This document shows positions 8,799 through 17,126 of a stretch of DNA of 51,207 bases, in pieces (the first letter of the stretch is position 1; every line of letters begins with the position of its first letter). Made by a program: the position numbers and the translations under genes. Below the pieces are notes generated by a model. It was not told the origin of the DNA. It searched no databases and saw only the letters and a list, made by a program, of their open reading frames with translations. The DNA is from Clostridia bacterium (GTDB lineage Bacteria; Bacillota; Clostridia; Oscillospirales; RGIG5299), in the NCBI GenBank assembly GCA_017504945.1, contig JAFVQJ010000030.1, forward strand, positions 1-51,207, written 5' to 3'.

Positions 8799-8827
8799 AT
8801 TATACATCGTTTTCGCGAATAATGCAA
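8799..8827 (-). promoter_or_regulatory. Promoter of the LuxR-type gene
   Basis: Minus strand TTGCAT (8822-8827), 17-bp spacer, TATAAT (8799-8804). The spacer contains the palindrome TTCGCGAA. Confidence 0.65.
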
Positions 8828-8894
8828 CTGTTTTCGCAATTTTTTCCGTTTTAAAAAAGCAACTGCGATTTTGTTTAAAATATGCGGATTTAAG

Positions 8895-8923
8895 TTGAAA
8901 AATCGAAGATTTTGTAGTATAAT
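8895..8923 (+). promoter_or_regulatory. Promoter of the permease gene
   Basis: TTGAAA (8895-8900), 17-bp spacer, TATAAT (8918-8923), about 38 bp before the start codon. Confidence 0.7.
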
Positions 8924-8960
8924 AATTCCCGTTTTGTGAAATATTTTCCGAGGCGGTATT

Positions 8961-10085
8961 ATGAGCAAATTAGTTGATATCTCTTTAAGGTTCATACAAA
9001 AAAATACGGTTACGGTAATTGCCTTTTTCGCAGCGGCAATTACCTGTTTTTTCGTTCCGCCCGACGCCGCATATCTCGGATATTTCGATTTTAAAACGCT
9101 CACCTGTCTTTTTTGCGTGCTTGCCGTCGTTCAGGCGCTTCGCAACATAAGGTTTTTCTACACCTTGGCGAAAAAGGTGGTAAAGCTTTTTAAAAATGCG
9201 CGGCTTACCGTTATCGCTCTCGTTTACATAACCTTTATAGGCTCGATGCTCATTGCAAACGATATGGCGCTTTTGACCTTTTTGCCGCTCGGATATTACG
9301 TTTTAAACGCCACCGACAAGCACAAATATATGGCGTTTACCTTTATAATGCAAAATATTGCGGCAAATCTCGGCGGAATGCTCACTCCGTTTGGAAATCC
9401 GCAAAATCTCTATCTCTACACCAAATTCAATATTCCCAACACGGAATTTATGTCGATAATGGCGCCGCCCTTTATTCTGTCGGTTGCGATGATAACCGTT
9501 TGCTGCATAATCTTCGTAAAGCCCGAGCCGCTTATGATAAGGGATATAGACAACCGTATGCCGCACTCGAGAGTTGCGATATATATGGCGCTCTTTACTC
9601 TTGCCATCGCGATAGTTTTCAGGGGCGTACCGTATTTTATAGGTCTTATCGTTATTCCCGCTTCCTTGCTTTTTCTTGACAGAAAGGCGCTTTTAAAGGT
9701 GGATTATCCCCTTCTCCTTACCTTTGTGTTTTTCTTTATATTTTCGGGAAATATGGCAAGAATAGAAGCGGTAAGGGAGTTTTTCTCCTTTCTTCTTGAA
9801 AAAAGCACTCTGCTTTTCTCTGTTCTTTCCTGCCAGATAATAAGCAACGTCCCTTCTGCAATACTGCTTTCGCAGTTTACCGAAAATTACAAGGAGCTTT
9901 TGCTCGGCGTGAATATCGGCGGCGTGGGAACGCTCATCTCGTCGCTTGCAAGTCTTATTACCTTTAACGAATATTCAAAGCGCAACCCGAAAAAGGTGGT
10001 TTCGTATTTACTGAAATTTGCCGCCTTCAATTTTGCTTTTTTAATAATACTCACCGCATTTACATTTTTGATAATATCGCTTTGA
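8961..10085 (+). CDS. SLC13/ArsB-NhaD (CitMHS-like) anion permease
   Basis: A 374-residue polytopic membrane protein with about 10 hydrophobic segments. Start ATG has GAGGCGG upstream. Signature stretches of the ion-transporter superfamily are present: ANDMALLTFLPL in the first half, GGMLTPFGNPQNLYLY in the first hairpin region, and SNVPSAILL followed by GVNIGGVGTLISSLASL in the second half. This pairing of two repeated hairpins with N-P and N-V-P motifs is typical of dicarboxylate/citrate, arsenite and Na+/H+ members. It is shorter than most SLC13 carriers (~450-500). Substrate cannot be told from sequence; a carboxylate or other anion is likely. It is monocistronic, with its own promoter and a terminator at 10094-10119 shared with the convergent phosphatase gene. 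Confidence 0.8.
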   Translation: MSKLVDISLRFIQKNTVTVIAFFAAAITCFFVPPDAAYLGYFDFKTLTCLFCVLAVVQALRNIRFFYTLAKKVVKLFKNARLTVIALVYITFIGSMLIANDMALLTFLPLGYYVLNATDKHKYMAFTFIMQNIAANLGGMLTPFGNPQNLYLYTKFNIPNTEFMSIMAPPFILSVAMITVCCIIFVKPEPLMIRDIDNRMPHSRVAIYMALFTLAIAIVFRGVPYFIGLIVIPASLLFLDRKALLKVDYPLLLTFVFFFIFSGNMARIEAVREFFSFLLEKSTLLFSVLSCQIISNVPSAILLSQFTENYKELLLGVNIGGVGTLISSLASLITFNEYSKRNPKKVVSYLLKFAAFNFAFLIILTAFTFLIISL

Positions 10086-10093
10086 AAATAAAA

Positions 10094-10119
10094 ATATCCG
10101 CACCTCAGGGTGCGGATAT
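10094..10119. terminator. Bidirectional terminator between permease and hydrogenase operon
   Basis: ATATCCGCACC (10094-10104) and its complement (10109-10119) with a 4-nt loop and A/T-rich flanks on both strands. It serves the convergent permease and phosphatase genes. Confidence 0.9.
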
Positions 10120-10125
10120 TTATTT

Positions 10126-11298
10126 TTAGAAATAGCTTACCTTTATTCGTTTGCCCATCTGCTTCAGGCATTTGGTGAGTTCCTCGACGAGATTCATTTT
10201 TATGTTGAAATTTATGGGGAGGTCGGGGTTCTGATGGGCGGGATTTATTGCTCTGCCGACGTAGAAGTTTATGTCGGTCGCCTCCTCGAAGAGCAGGCGG
10301 CAAATCTGCGAGGCGCCATCCTGCTTGAAGCACCAGTGCTCATAATACTCGTTGTCACCAAGATAGTCCTTTGCATATTCCAAAACCTTGTTTATCGTTA
10401 TAACGCCCTCGGTAACGAGGTCTACGCCCTCTATTTCCGCTACGGGAGGAACGTCGGACCGTTCAAACTTCAAGGTCGCCTTAAGGGGCTTATTGAGGTA
10501 GCTTGCCGCAATGGCAGAGGTAGTTCCGCCGCAGACGATATGCTTGCCCTCCTTTGAAAAGAAGAGCGACATCATTCGCTCGGCGTCGTCGCGGTTATAG
10601 GGCGGGCCGAAAAGAATATTCATGGGCTCGCGCTTGCGAATTCTTATTACGCAGGCGGTGGCGTCGTCGCCCGGCTTGCTGCCGTAGAGCTTATCGCACT
10701 CGTCTATCAGCATCGTGCAAAGCGTTTTTGCGGTATAGCCGGCGCAGGATATCGTTTCCATAAATTCGATTATCTCTTCCCTTTTCCAACCGAAATTATA
10801 GGCAAGTCCTATTCCGGCGTGGGGACATCCGTCGCTCATTGCAACGAATATATCGTTTTCCTGAAGGTTTATTATCGATTTATATATCGGCTTACCGCCG
10901 ATATTCATTTTCGTTTTGGGATAATCGAAATTCTTCTCGTCGCGAAGAAGGATAACGTGAGGATTATCGTACTGAATTACCTCTGCCGTTCTGTTGTTTT
11001 TGAGGTGGATTATAGTGAAGGTGGAGTATGCCACTCCTCTTACCGAGCAGACGGGTAATGTCGCCGCTATCGTTTCAACGCACTCCTCGAGAGAAAGTCC
11101 CTCCGCAAGCATCGTGGAGATTATCTTTGATGTAAGCGTTGAAAGGATATTTGCCTTAACGCCGCTTCCGAGTCCGTCGGAAAGAACAACGACGGTGGAG
11201 CTGTCGTCGGGCGACACTATCTCTATGTGGTCGCCGCAAAGCTCCTCACCGTAGTGATTTATGCTTTTACAGCCTATATCGGCACACAGATCAATCAT
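10126..11298 (-). CDS. SpoIIE/PP2C-family serine phosphatase, last gene of the hydrogenase operon
   Basis: 390 residues. The PP2C/SpoIIE core occupies ~1-220 and keeps the metal-binding acidic residues: SDGLGSGVKAN, MSDGCPHAG and GDDATACV. It should therefore be an active Mn/Mg-dependent phosphoserine/threonine phosphatase in the cytoplasm. The remaining ~165 residues form an additional domain of unknown function, with NILFGPPYNRDD and a GGTTSAIAA loop; they do not look like PP2C. Its start overlaps the end of hydS by 8 bp, so synthesis is probably coupled. SpoIIE-type phosphatases are known companions of PAS-containing group C [FeFe]-hydrogenases, where they are thought to relay the H2/redox signal by reversing protein phosphorylation. 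The substrate is unknown. Confidence 0.85.
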   Translation of the reverse strand: MIDLCADIGCKSINHYGEELCGDHIEIVSPDDSSTVVVLSDGLGSGVKANILSTLTSKIISTMLAEGLSLEECVETIAATLPVCSVRGVAYSTFTIIHLKNNRTAEVIQYDNPHVILLRDEKNFDYPKTKMNIGGKPIYKSIINLQENDIFVAMSDGCPHAGIGLAYNFGWKREEIIEFMETISCAGYTAKTLCTMLIDECDKLYGSKPGDDATACVIRIRKREPMNILFGPPYNRDDAERMMSLFFSKEGKHIVCGGTTSAIAASYLNKPLKATLKFERSDVPPVAEIEGVDLVTEGVITINKVLEYAKDYLGDNEYYEHWCFKQDGASQICRLLFEEATDINFYVGRAINPAHQNPDLPINFNIKMNLVEELTKCLKQMGKRIKVSYF

Positions 11299-12967
11299 CG
11301 GAGATCGACTCCTTTAGCTTACTGAGCGCGATCTTCGTTTCGGCGGCAGTCTCTCCGAGAAGCGAAGCTATCTCCTGAACGACGCGCATCTGCTTTTCAA
11401 CCACGTTATCGGTTACCTCAAAGGTCTTTGAGCGCATATCCTCTTTCTTCTTGCGTTCCGTTTCCTCGTCGGTTATATCGCGCATTATTGCTATGAGAAG
11501 ATGCGAATCTCTGTCGTAAACCACCGTTTGCTCGACAAATCTGTTGTACTCTGCCAAATATACTCTCTGATCTCTTATTCCGCGTCCGCTGTTTTTTACC
11601 GAAAGGAAGGGAGCGGGATCGAGTATTCTCACTACCTGATCGCCCAAAACGTCGTTTGCAGAGCGGATATTCATTATCTTTCTCGCCGCCGCGTTTATCT
11701 GCTGGACCTCGAGCTGATCGTTTAACACTATTATTCCGTTGGGAGTGTTTTTTACTATGGTATCGGAAAAATTCTCCGCCTTATCCTTGAGATAAGGTAA
11801 GCACATTGATATTTCCGCCTTGCCCTGAATTATAGCCACGGCTTTTTCGCGGCAGGTGTTGTAGCCGCAGGATCCGCAATTAAGCTCGTGAGAGGGGCTC
11901 GTTTTGCCCATCTGACGAAGGACGCTTACTATCTCCTCCTCGGTGGGCATAGTGTTATTTTGCTCTATTCCGAAAAACAGCTTGCGAAGTCTGTTCTGCT
12001 CGGGCTGGTCTATTTCAAAATCCTCGTTGCCGGCAAACTCCAAAACGGAGATGCTGTCCTTTATAAAGGAGTGATGGTATTTTTCCATAATGGGACCGCC
12101 TACGCAGCTTCCCGCACAGGCAGACATTTCAACGAAGCAGTTATGTATTTTTCCGGCAATTATATCCTTTATCGCGGCAATGCAGTTGTCGACGCCGTCG
12201 ATGGCGATATAGTTATAGTCGGGCAATCTTTCGTTCATCGTTTTCAAAATGCCGCCCGTGGTGGGGAAAAGGCGCGCAAGACTCTTTTCGTCGCCCTTCT
12301 TTTCAAGCTCGAGCTCGATATTTTCTTCCTTTAACCACTCGGTAAGCTCCTCGAAGGTGAGGACCGCGTCAACGAGTCCTTCATATCTGCCCGCCTCGTC
12401 CTTTTTTGCAACGCAGGGACCGATAAAGACGGTTTTTGCATTGGGTATTCTCTCTTTTATTGAGCTGCAATGCGCCTGCATGGGCGACATTATGTCGGCA
12501 AGATAGCATATCGCCTCGGGGAAATGCTTCTGAATGAGAAGATTTACCGAGTGACAGCAGGAGGAGATGACTACGTCGCGCTTTTCCTCCCGAAGAAGCT
12601 TTTCGTAAGCCGTTTTTACCGCCGTGGCTCCGAGTGCCGTTTCTTCGACGTCGTAAAAGCCGAGCTTTTTGAGCGCAGCTCTCATCGATTCGATGCCGAC
12701 TCCGTGATAATTTGCAACAAAGGAGGGAGCAAGGCTTACCACGACGGGCTCGCCCGACTGCAAAAGCACCTTTACCTTTTCAAGCTCGCTGATTATCTCC
12801 TTTGCATTTTGCGGACAGACGACGAAGCAGCGTCCGCACAAAATGCACTCGTTGTTGATTATGTGCGCCTGATTTCCCGAAAAACGTATTGCCTTTACGG
12901 GACAGTTTCGGATACATTTATAACAGTTTTTACAGTTTGATTTCTTTAAAGCAAGATAGTTCTGCAT
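11291..12967 (-). CDS. hydS: Sensory [FeFe]-hydrogenase with PAS domain (group C, HydS-like)
   Basis: 558 residues, start preceded by AAAGGAA. Domains: two [4Fe-4S] ferredoxin motifs (CKNCYKCIRNC, CILCGRCFVVC; ~10-55); an H-cluster domain (~80-360); a CGSCGYNTCREK Fe-S motif with a fourth Cys 18 residues on (ISMC; ~365-400); a PAS domain (~405-510); and a short coiled-coil tail. The H-cluster loops are SSCCHSVNLL, IGPCVAKKDEA and SACAGSCVGGP. All cluster-ligating Cys are present, but the first loop has His-Ser where catalytic enzymes have Pro-Gly-Trp. That departure plus the PAS tail is the signature of sensory group C enzymes such as Ruminococcus albus HydS. It probably senses H2 or redox state and passes the signal to the coupled phosphatase. 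It is separated from hydABC by a terminator-like hairpin. Confidence 0.85.
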   Translation of the reverse strand: MQNYLALKKSNCKNCYKCIRNCPVKAIRFSGNQAHIINNECILCGRCFVVCPQNAKEIISELEKVKVLLQSGEPVVVSLAPSFVANYHGVGIESMRAALKKLGFYDVEETALGATAVKTAYEKLLREEKRDVVISSCCHSVNLLIQKHFPEAICYLADIMSPMQAHCSSIKERIPNAKTVFIGPCVAKKDEAGRYEGLVDAVLTFEELTEWLKEENIELELEKKGDEKSLARLFPTTGGILKTMNERLPDYNYIAIDGVDNCIAAIKDIIAGKIHNCFVEMSACAGSCVGGPIMEKYHHSFIKDSISVLEFAGNEDFEIDQPEQNRLRKLFFGIEQNNTMPTEEEIVSVLRQMGKTSPSHELNCGSCGYNTCREKAVAIIQGKAEISMCLPYLKDKAENFSDTIVKNTPNGIIVLNDQLEVQQINAAARKIMNIRSANDVLGDQVVRILDPAPFLSVKNSGRGIRDQRVYLAEYNRFVEQTVVYDRDSHLLIAIMRDITDEETERKKKEDMRSKTFEVTDNVVEKQMRVVQEIASLLGETAAETKIALSKLKESISDD

Positions 12968-12982
12968 TAGATACTATTCCTT

Positions 12983-13228
12983 TCAAAGCTTTGGCAGGAC
13001 GTTATCGGTAAAAAACTTATTGAAATTTTCCACCGTTATTCCCGTGTATATTTCATCGTCGACCTGCACGGTAACGCCCGTGCGATTGCATTTGCCTATG
13101 CAAAAGCTGCCCGCAAGCGTTATTTCGCTTTCGAGATGCTTTTCCTCTATTGCCTTTTGCAAAAGACGGACTATCTCCTCCGAGCCTTTTATATGGCACG
13201 AGCTTCCGACGCATACCTGAATTATCAT
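12983..13228 (-). CDS. Small thioredoxin-like [2Fe-2S] ferredoxin-domain protein (third copy)
   Basis: An 81-residue single-domain protein. CVGSSCHIKG near the N-terminus and FCIGKCNRTG in the middle give the four cluster-binding Cys (C-x4-C and C-x3-C) of thioredoxin-like [2Fe-2S] ferredoxins, the fold also found in NuoE/HydC. The SSCHIKGS start is nearly the same as that of the copy at 17624-17866. It begins after a 70-bp gap holding a terminator-like hairpin and lies 15 bp before hydS, so it travels with the sensory half of the operon. It is likely an electron carrier between the catalytic or redox pool and HydS; that partner is inferred from position. Confidence 0.8.
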   Translation of the reverse strand: MIIQVCVGSSCHIKGSEEIVRLLQKAIEEKHLESEITLAGSFCIGKCNRTGVTVQVDDEIYTGITVENFNKFFTDNVLPKL

Positions 13229-13248
13229 ATTTTTCCTCCGTTTTACAA

Positions 13249-13279
13249 AAGGGCGAATAAGCTTTACTCATTCGCCCTT
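13249..13279 (-). terminator. Terminator-like hairpin inside the hydrogenase operon
   Basis: AAGGGCGAAT (13249-13258) and ATTCGCCCTT (13270-13279) with an 11-nt loop; minus strand continues TTTTGT. It lies between the second and third small ferredoxin genes. Partial termination here would make the sensory genes less abundant than hydABC. Confidence 0.7.
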
Positions 13280-13298
13280 CTGCTTTTATTTCGAAGCT

Positions 13299-13550
13299 TT
13301 ATTTCTGCACCAAGGGCAATATTTTCTCTTTAAAAAAGGTTCTTGCCTCTTCCGATCTGATGCTGTATTTCTCGCCGTTGACTCTTACCGAAACACCGCC
13401 GCCTGCACAGTTTTTCATACAAAACGCCGCCGACAGCTCTATCTGCTCGTGAAGTCCGAAGCGCTCTATCATATGCTGAAAGGATACGACCACGTTATTC
13501 GCACCGTTCAAATGACAGTAGCTTCCGACGCATACCTCTACCTTAACCAT
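13299..13550 (-). CDS. Small thioredoxin-like [2Fe-2S] ferredoxin-domain protein coupled to hydA (second copy)
   Basis: 83 residues with cluster Cys in CVGSYCHLNG and FCMKNCAGGG. Its start overlaps the end of hydA by 8 bp. Thermotoga-type HydA carries such a [2Fe-2S] domain as a C-terminal extension, and the HydA here (568 residues) ends without one, so this protein may be the detached version of that domain and a real fourth subunit. It diverges more from the other two copies than they do from each other (SYCHLNG rather than SSCHIKG). Acts in the cytoplasm as an electron-transfer protein. Subunit status is inference from the overlap. Confidence 0.8.
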   Translation of the reverse strand: MVKVEVCVGSYCHLNGANNVVVSFQHMIERFGLHEQIELSAAFCMKNCAGGGVSVRVNGEKYSIRSEEARTFFKEKILPLVQK

Positions 13551-15249
13551 TGCGGCTTACCTTGCCCTTTGTATAATCAACGTGGAGAAGTTCGTGTGCC
13601 TTTCCCTTGATGATGTCCTTATAAATAGTGGTTATGAGGGGGTTTTCCTCGGAGCGACGTATACTCAAAAGTCTGTCGGAATCGTAAAGTCCCTTGACTC
13701 TGTCGTCGCACTCCTTGCGGCTTACATAGGGCTGTCCGCCGCCGTTTACACAGCCGCCGGGGCAAGCCATTATCTCGATGAAATCGAAATGCTCGCCGTT
13801 TTTAACTCTTTCAAGCAGCTTCTCGGCATTTCCCAAGCCGCTTACTACCGCGATCTTGAGCTCCTTTTCGCCGTAGGGTACGGTAAATTCCTTAATATCC
13901 TTATTGCCGCGCTGACCTGCGTTTGCGACCTCCAAAAGTGCAAAGCGGCTCTTATTTGATGAAACTCTGCGAAGCACCGCCTCGGTTACGCCGCCTGTTA
14001 CGCCGAATATTACGCCTGCGCCCGAAATGGTGCCGAGAGGCATATCGACTGCCTCGGGCTCGAGCTCGTCGAATATTATTCCCGATTCCTTTATCATAAC
14101 GATAAGCTCTTGGGTGGTGATGACCGCGTCGACATTGGGAACGCCGTCAACCTTGAATTCGTCTCTCGCCGCCTCGAACTTCTTGCCGGTGCAGGGCATT
14201 ACCGCAACGTGAAACATTTTTCTTGCCGACTTTTTGCTCTGGTCCTTGAGGATAGACGCCATCATCTGCATGGGCGAGCGGCAGGTGGAGACGTTAGGCA
14301 AAAACTCGGGGTGCTTTTTCTCGCAGAACTGTACCCAACCGGGACAGCAGGAGGTGATAAGGGGAAGAGTTCCGCCCTCTTCGATGCGGGCGAGGAATTC
14401 CTCGCTTTCCTCCAAAACGGTGAGGTCGGCACCGAGTGAGGTATCGTACACCTCGTCAAAGCCCATACGGCGAAGAGCCGCAACTATCTTGCCGATAACG
14501 TTTGAGCCCTCCTCGATATTGAGCTCCTTGCCGAGCGCTACGCGAACTGCGGGAGCTATCTGAACGGTGGTCTTTACCGACGAATCGTCGATAGCCTTCC
14601 AGACCTTATCTATATTGTTATTTACTACGATGGCGCCCGTGGGGCAAACTACGGCACACTGACCGCAGCCTACGCAGGGCGATTCAGCCAAGGGCTTATT
14701 GAAGGCGGTGCTTATTGTCATATTTGCACCGCGGTGTGCAAAGTCTATCGCGCCGACCTGCTGTATCTCGTTACATACTCTTACGCAGTCGCCGCAGAGA
14801 ATACATTTGCCCGCGTCGCGAGAGATGCAGGGGGACGAGGTGTCCTCTCCCTTGGTGGAAACCGCACGGTTGGGGAAGCGAACGCCCTCGATATTAAAGC
14901 GCATTGCAAGGTCCTGAAGCTTGCATTTGTTGTTGTTTTCGCAAACGGTGCAATCGCGGCAATGGTTTGCAAGCAAAAGCTCAAGTATATTCTTTCTGTA
15001 ACGGCGAAGACGCTCGGTGTTGGTTCTGACGCTCATTCCCGCACGGGGAGGAGTGGAGCAGGCAGCGTCGAGTCCGCCTCTCTCGTTTTCTACCATACAC
15101 ATACGGCAGGCGCCGTAGACCGAAAGGTCGGAGTGATAGCAGAAGGTTGGCATTTTTATGCCTATTTTACGGCAAAGCTCCAAAATATTCTTTTCGCCGT
15201 TTATTTCAACGGGGATACCGTCGATAGTCATATATTTCTTTTCGTTCAT
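13543..15249 (-). CDS. hydA: Bifurcating [FeFe]-hydrogenase catalytic subunit HydA
   Basis: 568 residues; AAGGAG lies just before the ATG, inside the end of hydB. Order: plant-type [2Fe-2S] domain (CYHSDLSVYGACRMC, later AACSTPP); His/Cys [4Fe-4S] site (HCRDCTVCENNNKCKL); two [4Fe-4S] clusters (CILCGDCVRVCNE, CVGCGQCAVVCP); and the H-cluster domain with TSCCPGWVQFCE, MPCTGKKFEAA and MACPGGCVNGGGQP. All are intact, so it should interconvert H2 with protons and electrons. Adjacent hydB and hydC identify it as the trimeric group A3 type, which couples H2 to NADH plus reduced ferredoxin by electron bifurcation or confurcation. Compared with Thermotoga HydA (about 645 residues), the C-terminal [2Fe-2S] extension is missing; see the coupled small gene. 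Maturases HydEFG are not in the window. Confidence 0.93.
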   Translation of the reverse strand: MNEKKYMTIDGIPVEINGEKNILELCRKIGIKMPTFCYHSDLSVYGACRMCMVENERGGLDAACSTPPRAGMSVRTNTERLRRYRKNILELLLANHCRDCTVCENNNKCKLQDLAMRFNIEGVRFPNRAVSTKGEDTSSPCISRDAGKCILCGDCVRVCNEIQQVGAIDFAHRGANMTISTAFNKPLAESPCVGCGQCAVVCPTGAIVVNNNIDKVWKAIDDSSVKTTVQIAPAVRVALGKELNIEEGSNVIGKIVAALRRMGFDEVYDTSLGADLTVLEESEEFLARIEEGGTLPLITSCCPGWVQFCEKKHPEFLPNVSTCRSPMQMMASILKDQSKKSARKMFHVAVMPCTGKKFEAARDEFKVDGVPNVDAVITTQELIVMIKESGIIFDELEPEAVDMPLGTISGAGVIFGVTGGVTEAVLRRVSSNKSRFALLEVANAGQRGNKDIKEFTVPYGEKELKIAVVSGLGNAEKLLERVKNGEHFDFIEIMACPGGCVNGGGQPYVSRKECDDRVKGLYDSDRLLSIRRSEENPLITTIYKDIIKGKAHELLHVDYTKGKVSRNG

Positions 15250-15251
15250 CG

Positions 15252-17126
15252 TCAGTTCTCCTTAATTGCTTTGAATGCGCAAGCGTCAATACAGCTACCG
15301 CAACGGATACATTTATTGAGGTCGATGGTAAAGGGCTCCTTTATCTTGCCGCTTATTGCGCCGACGGGGCAGATGCGAGAGCATTTGCTGCAGCCCTTAC
15401 AGAGAGCGGGGTCGATAACTATTCTCTTGAGCTTCTGGCAGGCGCCTGCGGGGCAACGCTTCTCGTAGATGTGAGCCTCGTATTCGTTTCTGAAGTTCTT
15501 TATGGTGCTTACTACGGGAGAGGGAGCCGATTTTCCGAGACCGCAGAGCGCTGTGGCGGAGATGGTGTCGGCAAGCTCAAGCAAAAGCTCGATGTCGCCG
15601 TCCTCGCCCTTGCCCGCAACTATTCTCTCAAGTATCTCGAGCATTCTCTTGGTGCCCTCTCGGCAAGGAACGCATTTGCCGCAGGACTCGTTCTGGGTGA
15701 AGTTCATAAAGAAGCGGGCAACCTCTACCATACAGGTGTTGGAGTCCATAACGACCAAGCCGCCCGAGCCGATCATCGCGCCGACCTTCTTCAAGGTGTC
15801 GAAATCGAGGGGAAGGTCAAGATGCTCTTTGGTAAGACAAGCGCCCGAGGGGCCGCCTATCTGAACTGCCTTGAATTCGCCGTCGCCTCTCATACCGCCG
15901 CCGATATCGAAGATTATCTTTCGAAGGGTGGTTCCCATGGGAACCTCGATAAGACCGGTGTTCTTTATATTACCCGTAAGAGCAAACGCCTTGGTGCCGG
16001 GGCTCTTTTCGGTGCCGATGCCCAAGAACCAGTCTGCTCCCTTGGTGATTATCTGCGCTACGTTTGCATAGGTCTCAACGTTGTTTAAGCAGGTGGGCTT
16101 ATCGAAAAGTCCCTGCTCGACGGTGCGGGGAGGCTTAACTCTGGGGAAGCCTCTCTTGCCCTCGATGGAAGCGGTGAGCGCGCTGCCCTCGCCGCAAACG
16201 AAGGCGCCTGCTCCGCGGTTGATATGCATTTTAAAGCTAAAGCCGGTGCCGAGGATATTCTCGCCTATAAGTCCGAGCTCCTCTGCCTGCGCGATAGCGT
16301 TCTGAAGTCTTTTAACAGCAAGGGGATATTCGGCACGGACGTAGATAAAGCCCTCGCAAGCACCGCAAGCGACTGCCGCGATGAGCATACCCTCGAGCAT
16401 TCTGTGGGGGTCGCCCTCCATAATGCTTCGGTCCATAAATGCGCCGGGGTCGCCCTCGTCGCCGTTACATACGACGTATTTAACGGGCTCCTTCTGACGC
16501 TTTACCTGCTCCCACTTTCTGCCTGCGGGGAAGCCGCCGCCTCCTCTGCCGCGAAGCTCTGCCTTGGATATTTCGGCAACGATCTCGTCCTGCGTCATTT
16601 CAAAAAGGGCTTTTTCAAACGCCTCGTAGCCGCCGATGGCTATGTATTCGCTAATGGAGTCGGCGTTTATCTTGCCGCAATGCTCCAAAACCACTCGTGT
16701 CTGCTGCTGGTAGAAGGGGATCTCCGACTGCTCTTTGTAAATTTTGCCGTCTTTCTTATAAGCAAGTTTTTCAACGCACTCGCCGCCGATAACGGTCTTT
16801 TCAACTATCTCGTCGCAATCGTCGAGCTTTACCTTGGTGTAAAGCCATCCCTGCGGCTCGATACGGACGAGCGGTCCCATCTCGCAAAAGCCGTGGCAGC
16901 CGCTCTTTTTCATTCCTACGGTGGGGCTGTGGGGATCCTCCATAAGCTCTACCGAAACGTTTATGCCCTTCTCCTCGATAAGAGCCTTGAGCTTATCGTA
17001 GATATTGAGCGAGCCGCTGGCTACGCAGCCCGTTCCCGCACAGACGATTATTTTTTTCTCCTCTGCCGCATAGGATCTGACAGCGGATTCTCTGTATGCA
17101 ATGAGCTCTTCTCTGTTTTTAAGCAT
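15252..17126 (-). CDS. hydB: Bifurcating hydrogenase flavoprotein subunit HydB (NuoF-like)
   Basis: 624 residues, the usual HydB length. Domains: N-terminal thioredoxin-like [2Fe-2S] domain (~25-115; CAGTGCVASG and SGCHGFCEMGP); NuoF NADH/FMN core (~150-450; RGRGGGGFPAGRKW, the Gly-rich NADH loop, and GDEGDPGAFMDR, the FMN loop); SLBB region; NuoF [4Fe-4S] site (ESCGKCVPCREG); and two C-terminal ferredoxin clusters (CKGCSKCSRICP, CIRCGSCIDAC). It carries the flavin where NADH and ferredoxin electrons meet. Two bases separate it from hydA and its start overlaps the end of hydC by 8 bp, a tight operon. Confidence 0.93.
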   Translation of the reverse strand: MLKNREELIAYRESAVRSYAAEEKKIIVCAGTGCVASGSLNIYDKLKALIEEKGINVSVELMEDPHSPTVGMKKSGCHGFCEMGPLVRIEPQGWLYTKVKLDDCDEIVEKTVIGGECVEKLAYKKDGKIYKEQSEIPFYQQQTRVVLEHCGKINADSISEYIAIGGYEAFEKALFEMTQDEIVAEISKAELRGRGGGGFPAGRKWEQVKRQKEPVKYVVCNGDEGDPGAFMDRSIMEGDPHRMLEGMLIAAVACGACEGFIYVRAEYPLAVKRLQNAIAQAEELGLIGENILGTGFSFKMHINRGAGAFVCGEGSALTASIEGKRGFPRVKPPRTVEQGLFDKPTCLNNVETYANVAQIITKGADWFLGIGTEKSPGTKAFALTGNIKNTGLIEVPMGTTLRKIIFDIGGGMRGDGEFKAVQIGGPSGACLTKEHLDLPLDFDTLKKVGAMIGSGGLVVMDSNTCMVEVARFFMNFTQNESCGKCVPCREGTKRMLEILERIVAGKGEDGDIELLLELADTISATALCGLGKSAPSPVVSTIKNFRNEYEAHIYEKRCPAGACQKLKRIVIDPALCKGCSKCSRICPVGAISGKIKEPFTIDLNKCIRCGSCIDACAFKAIKEN

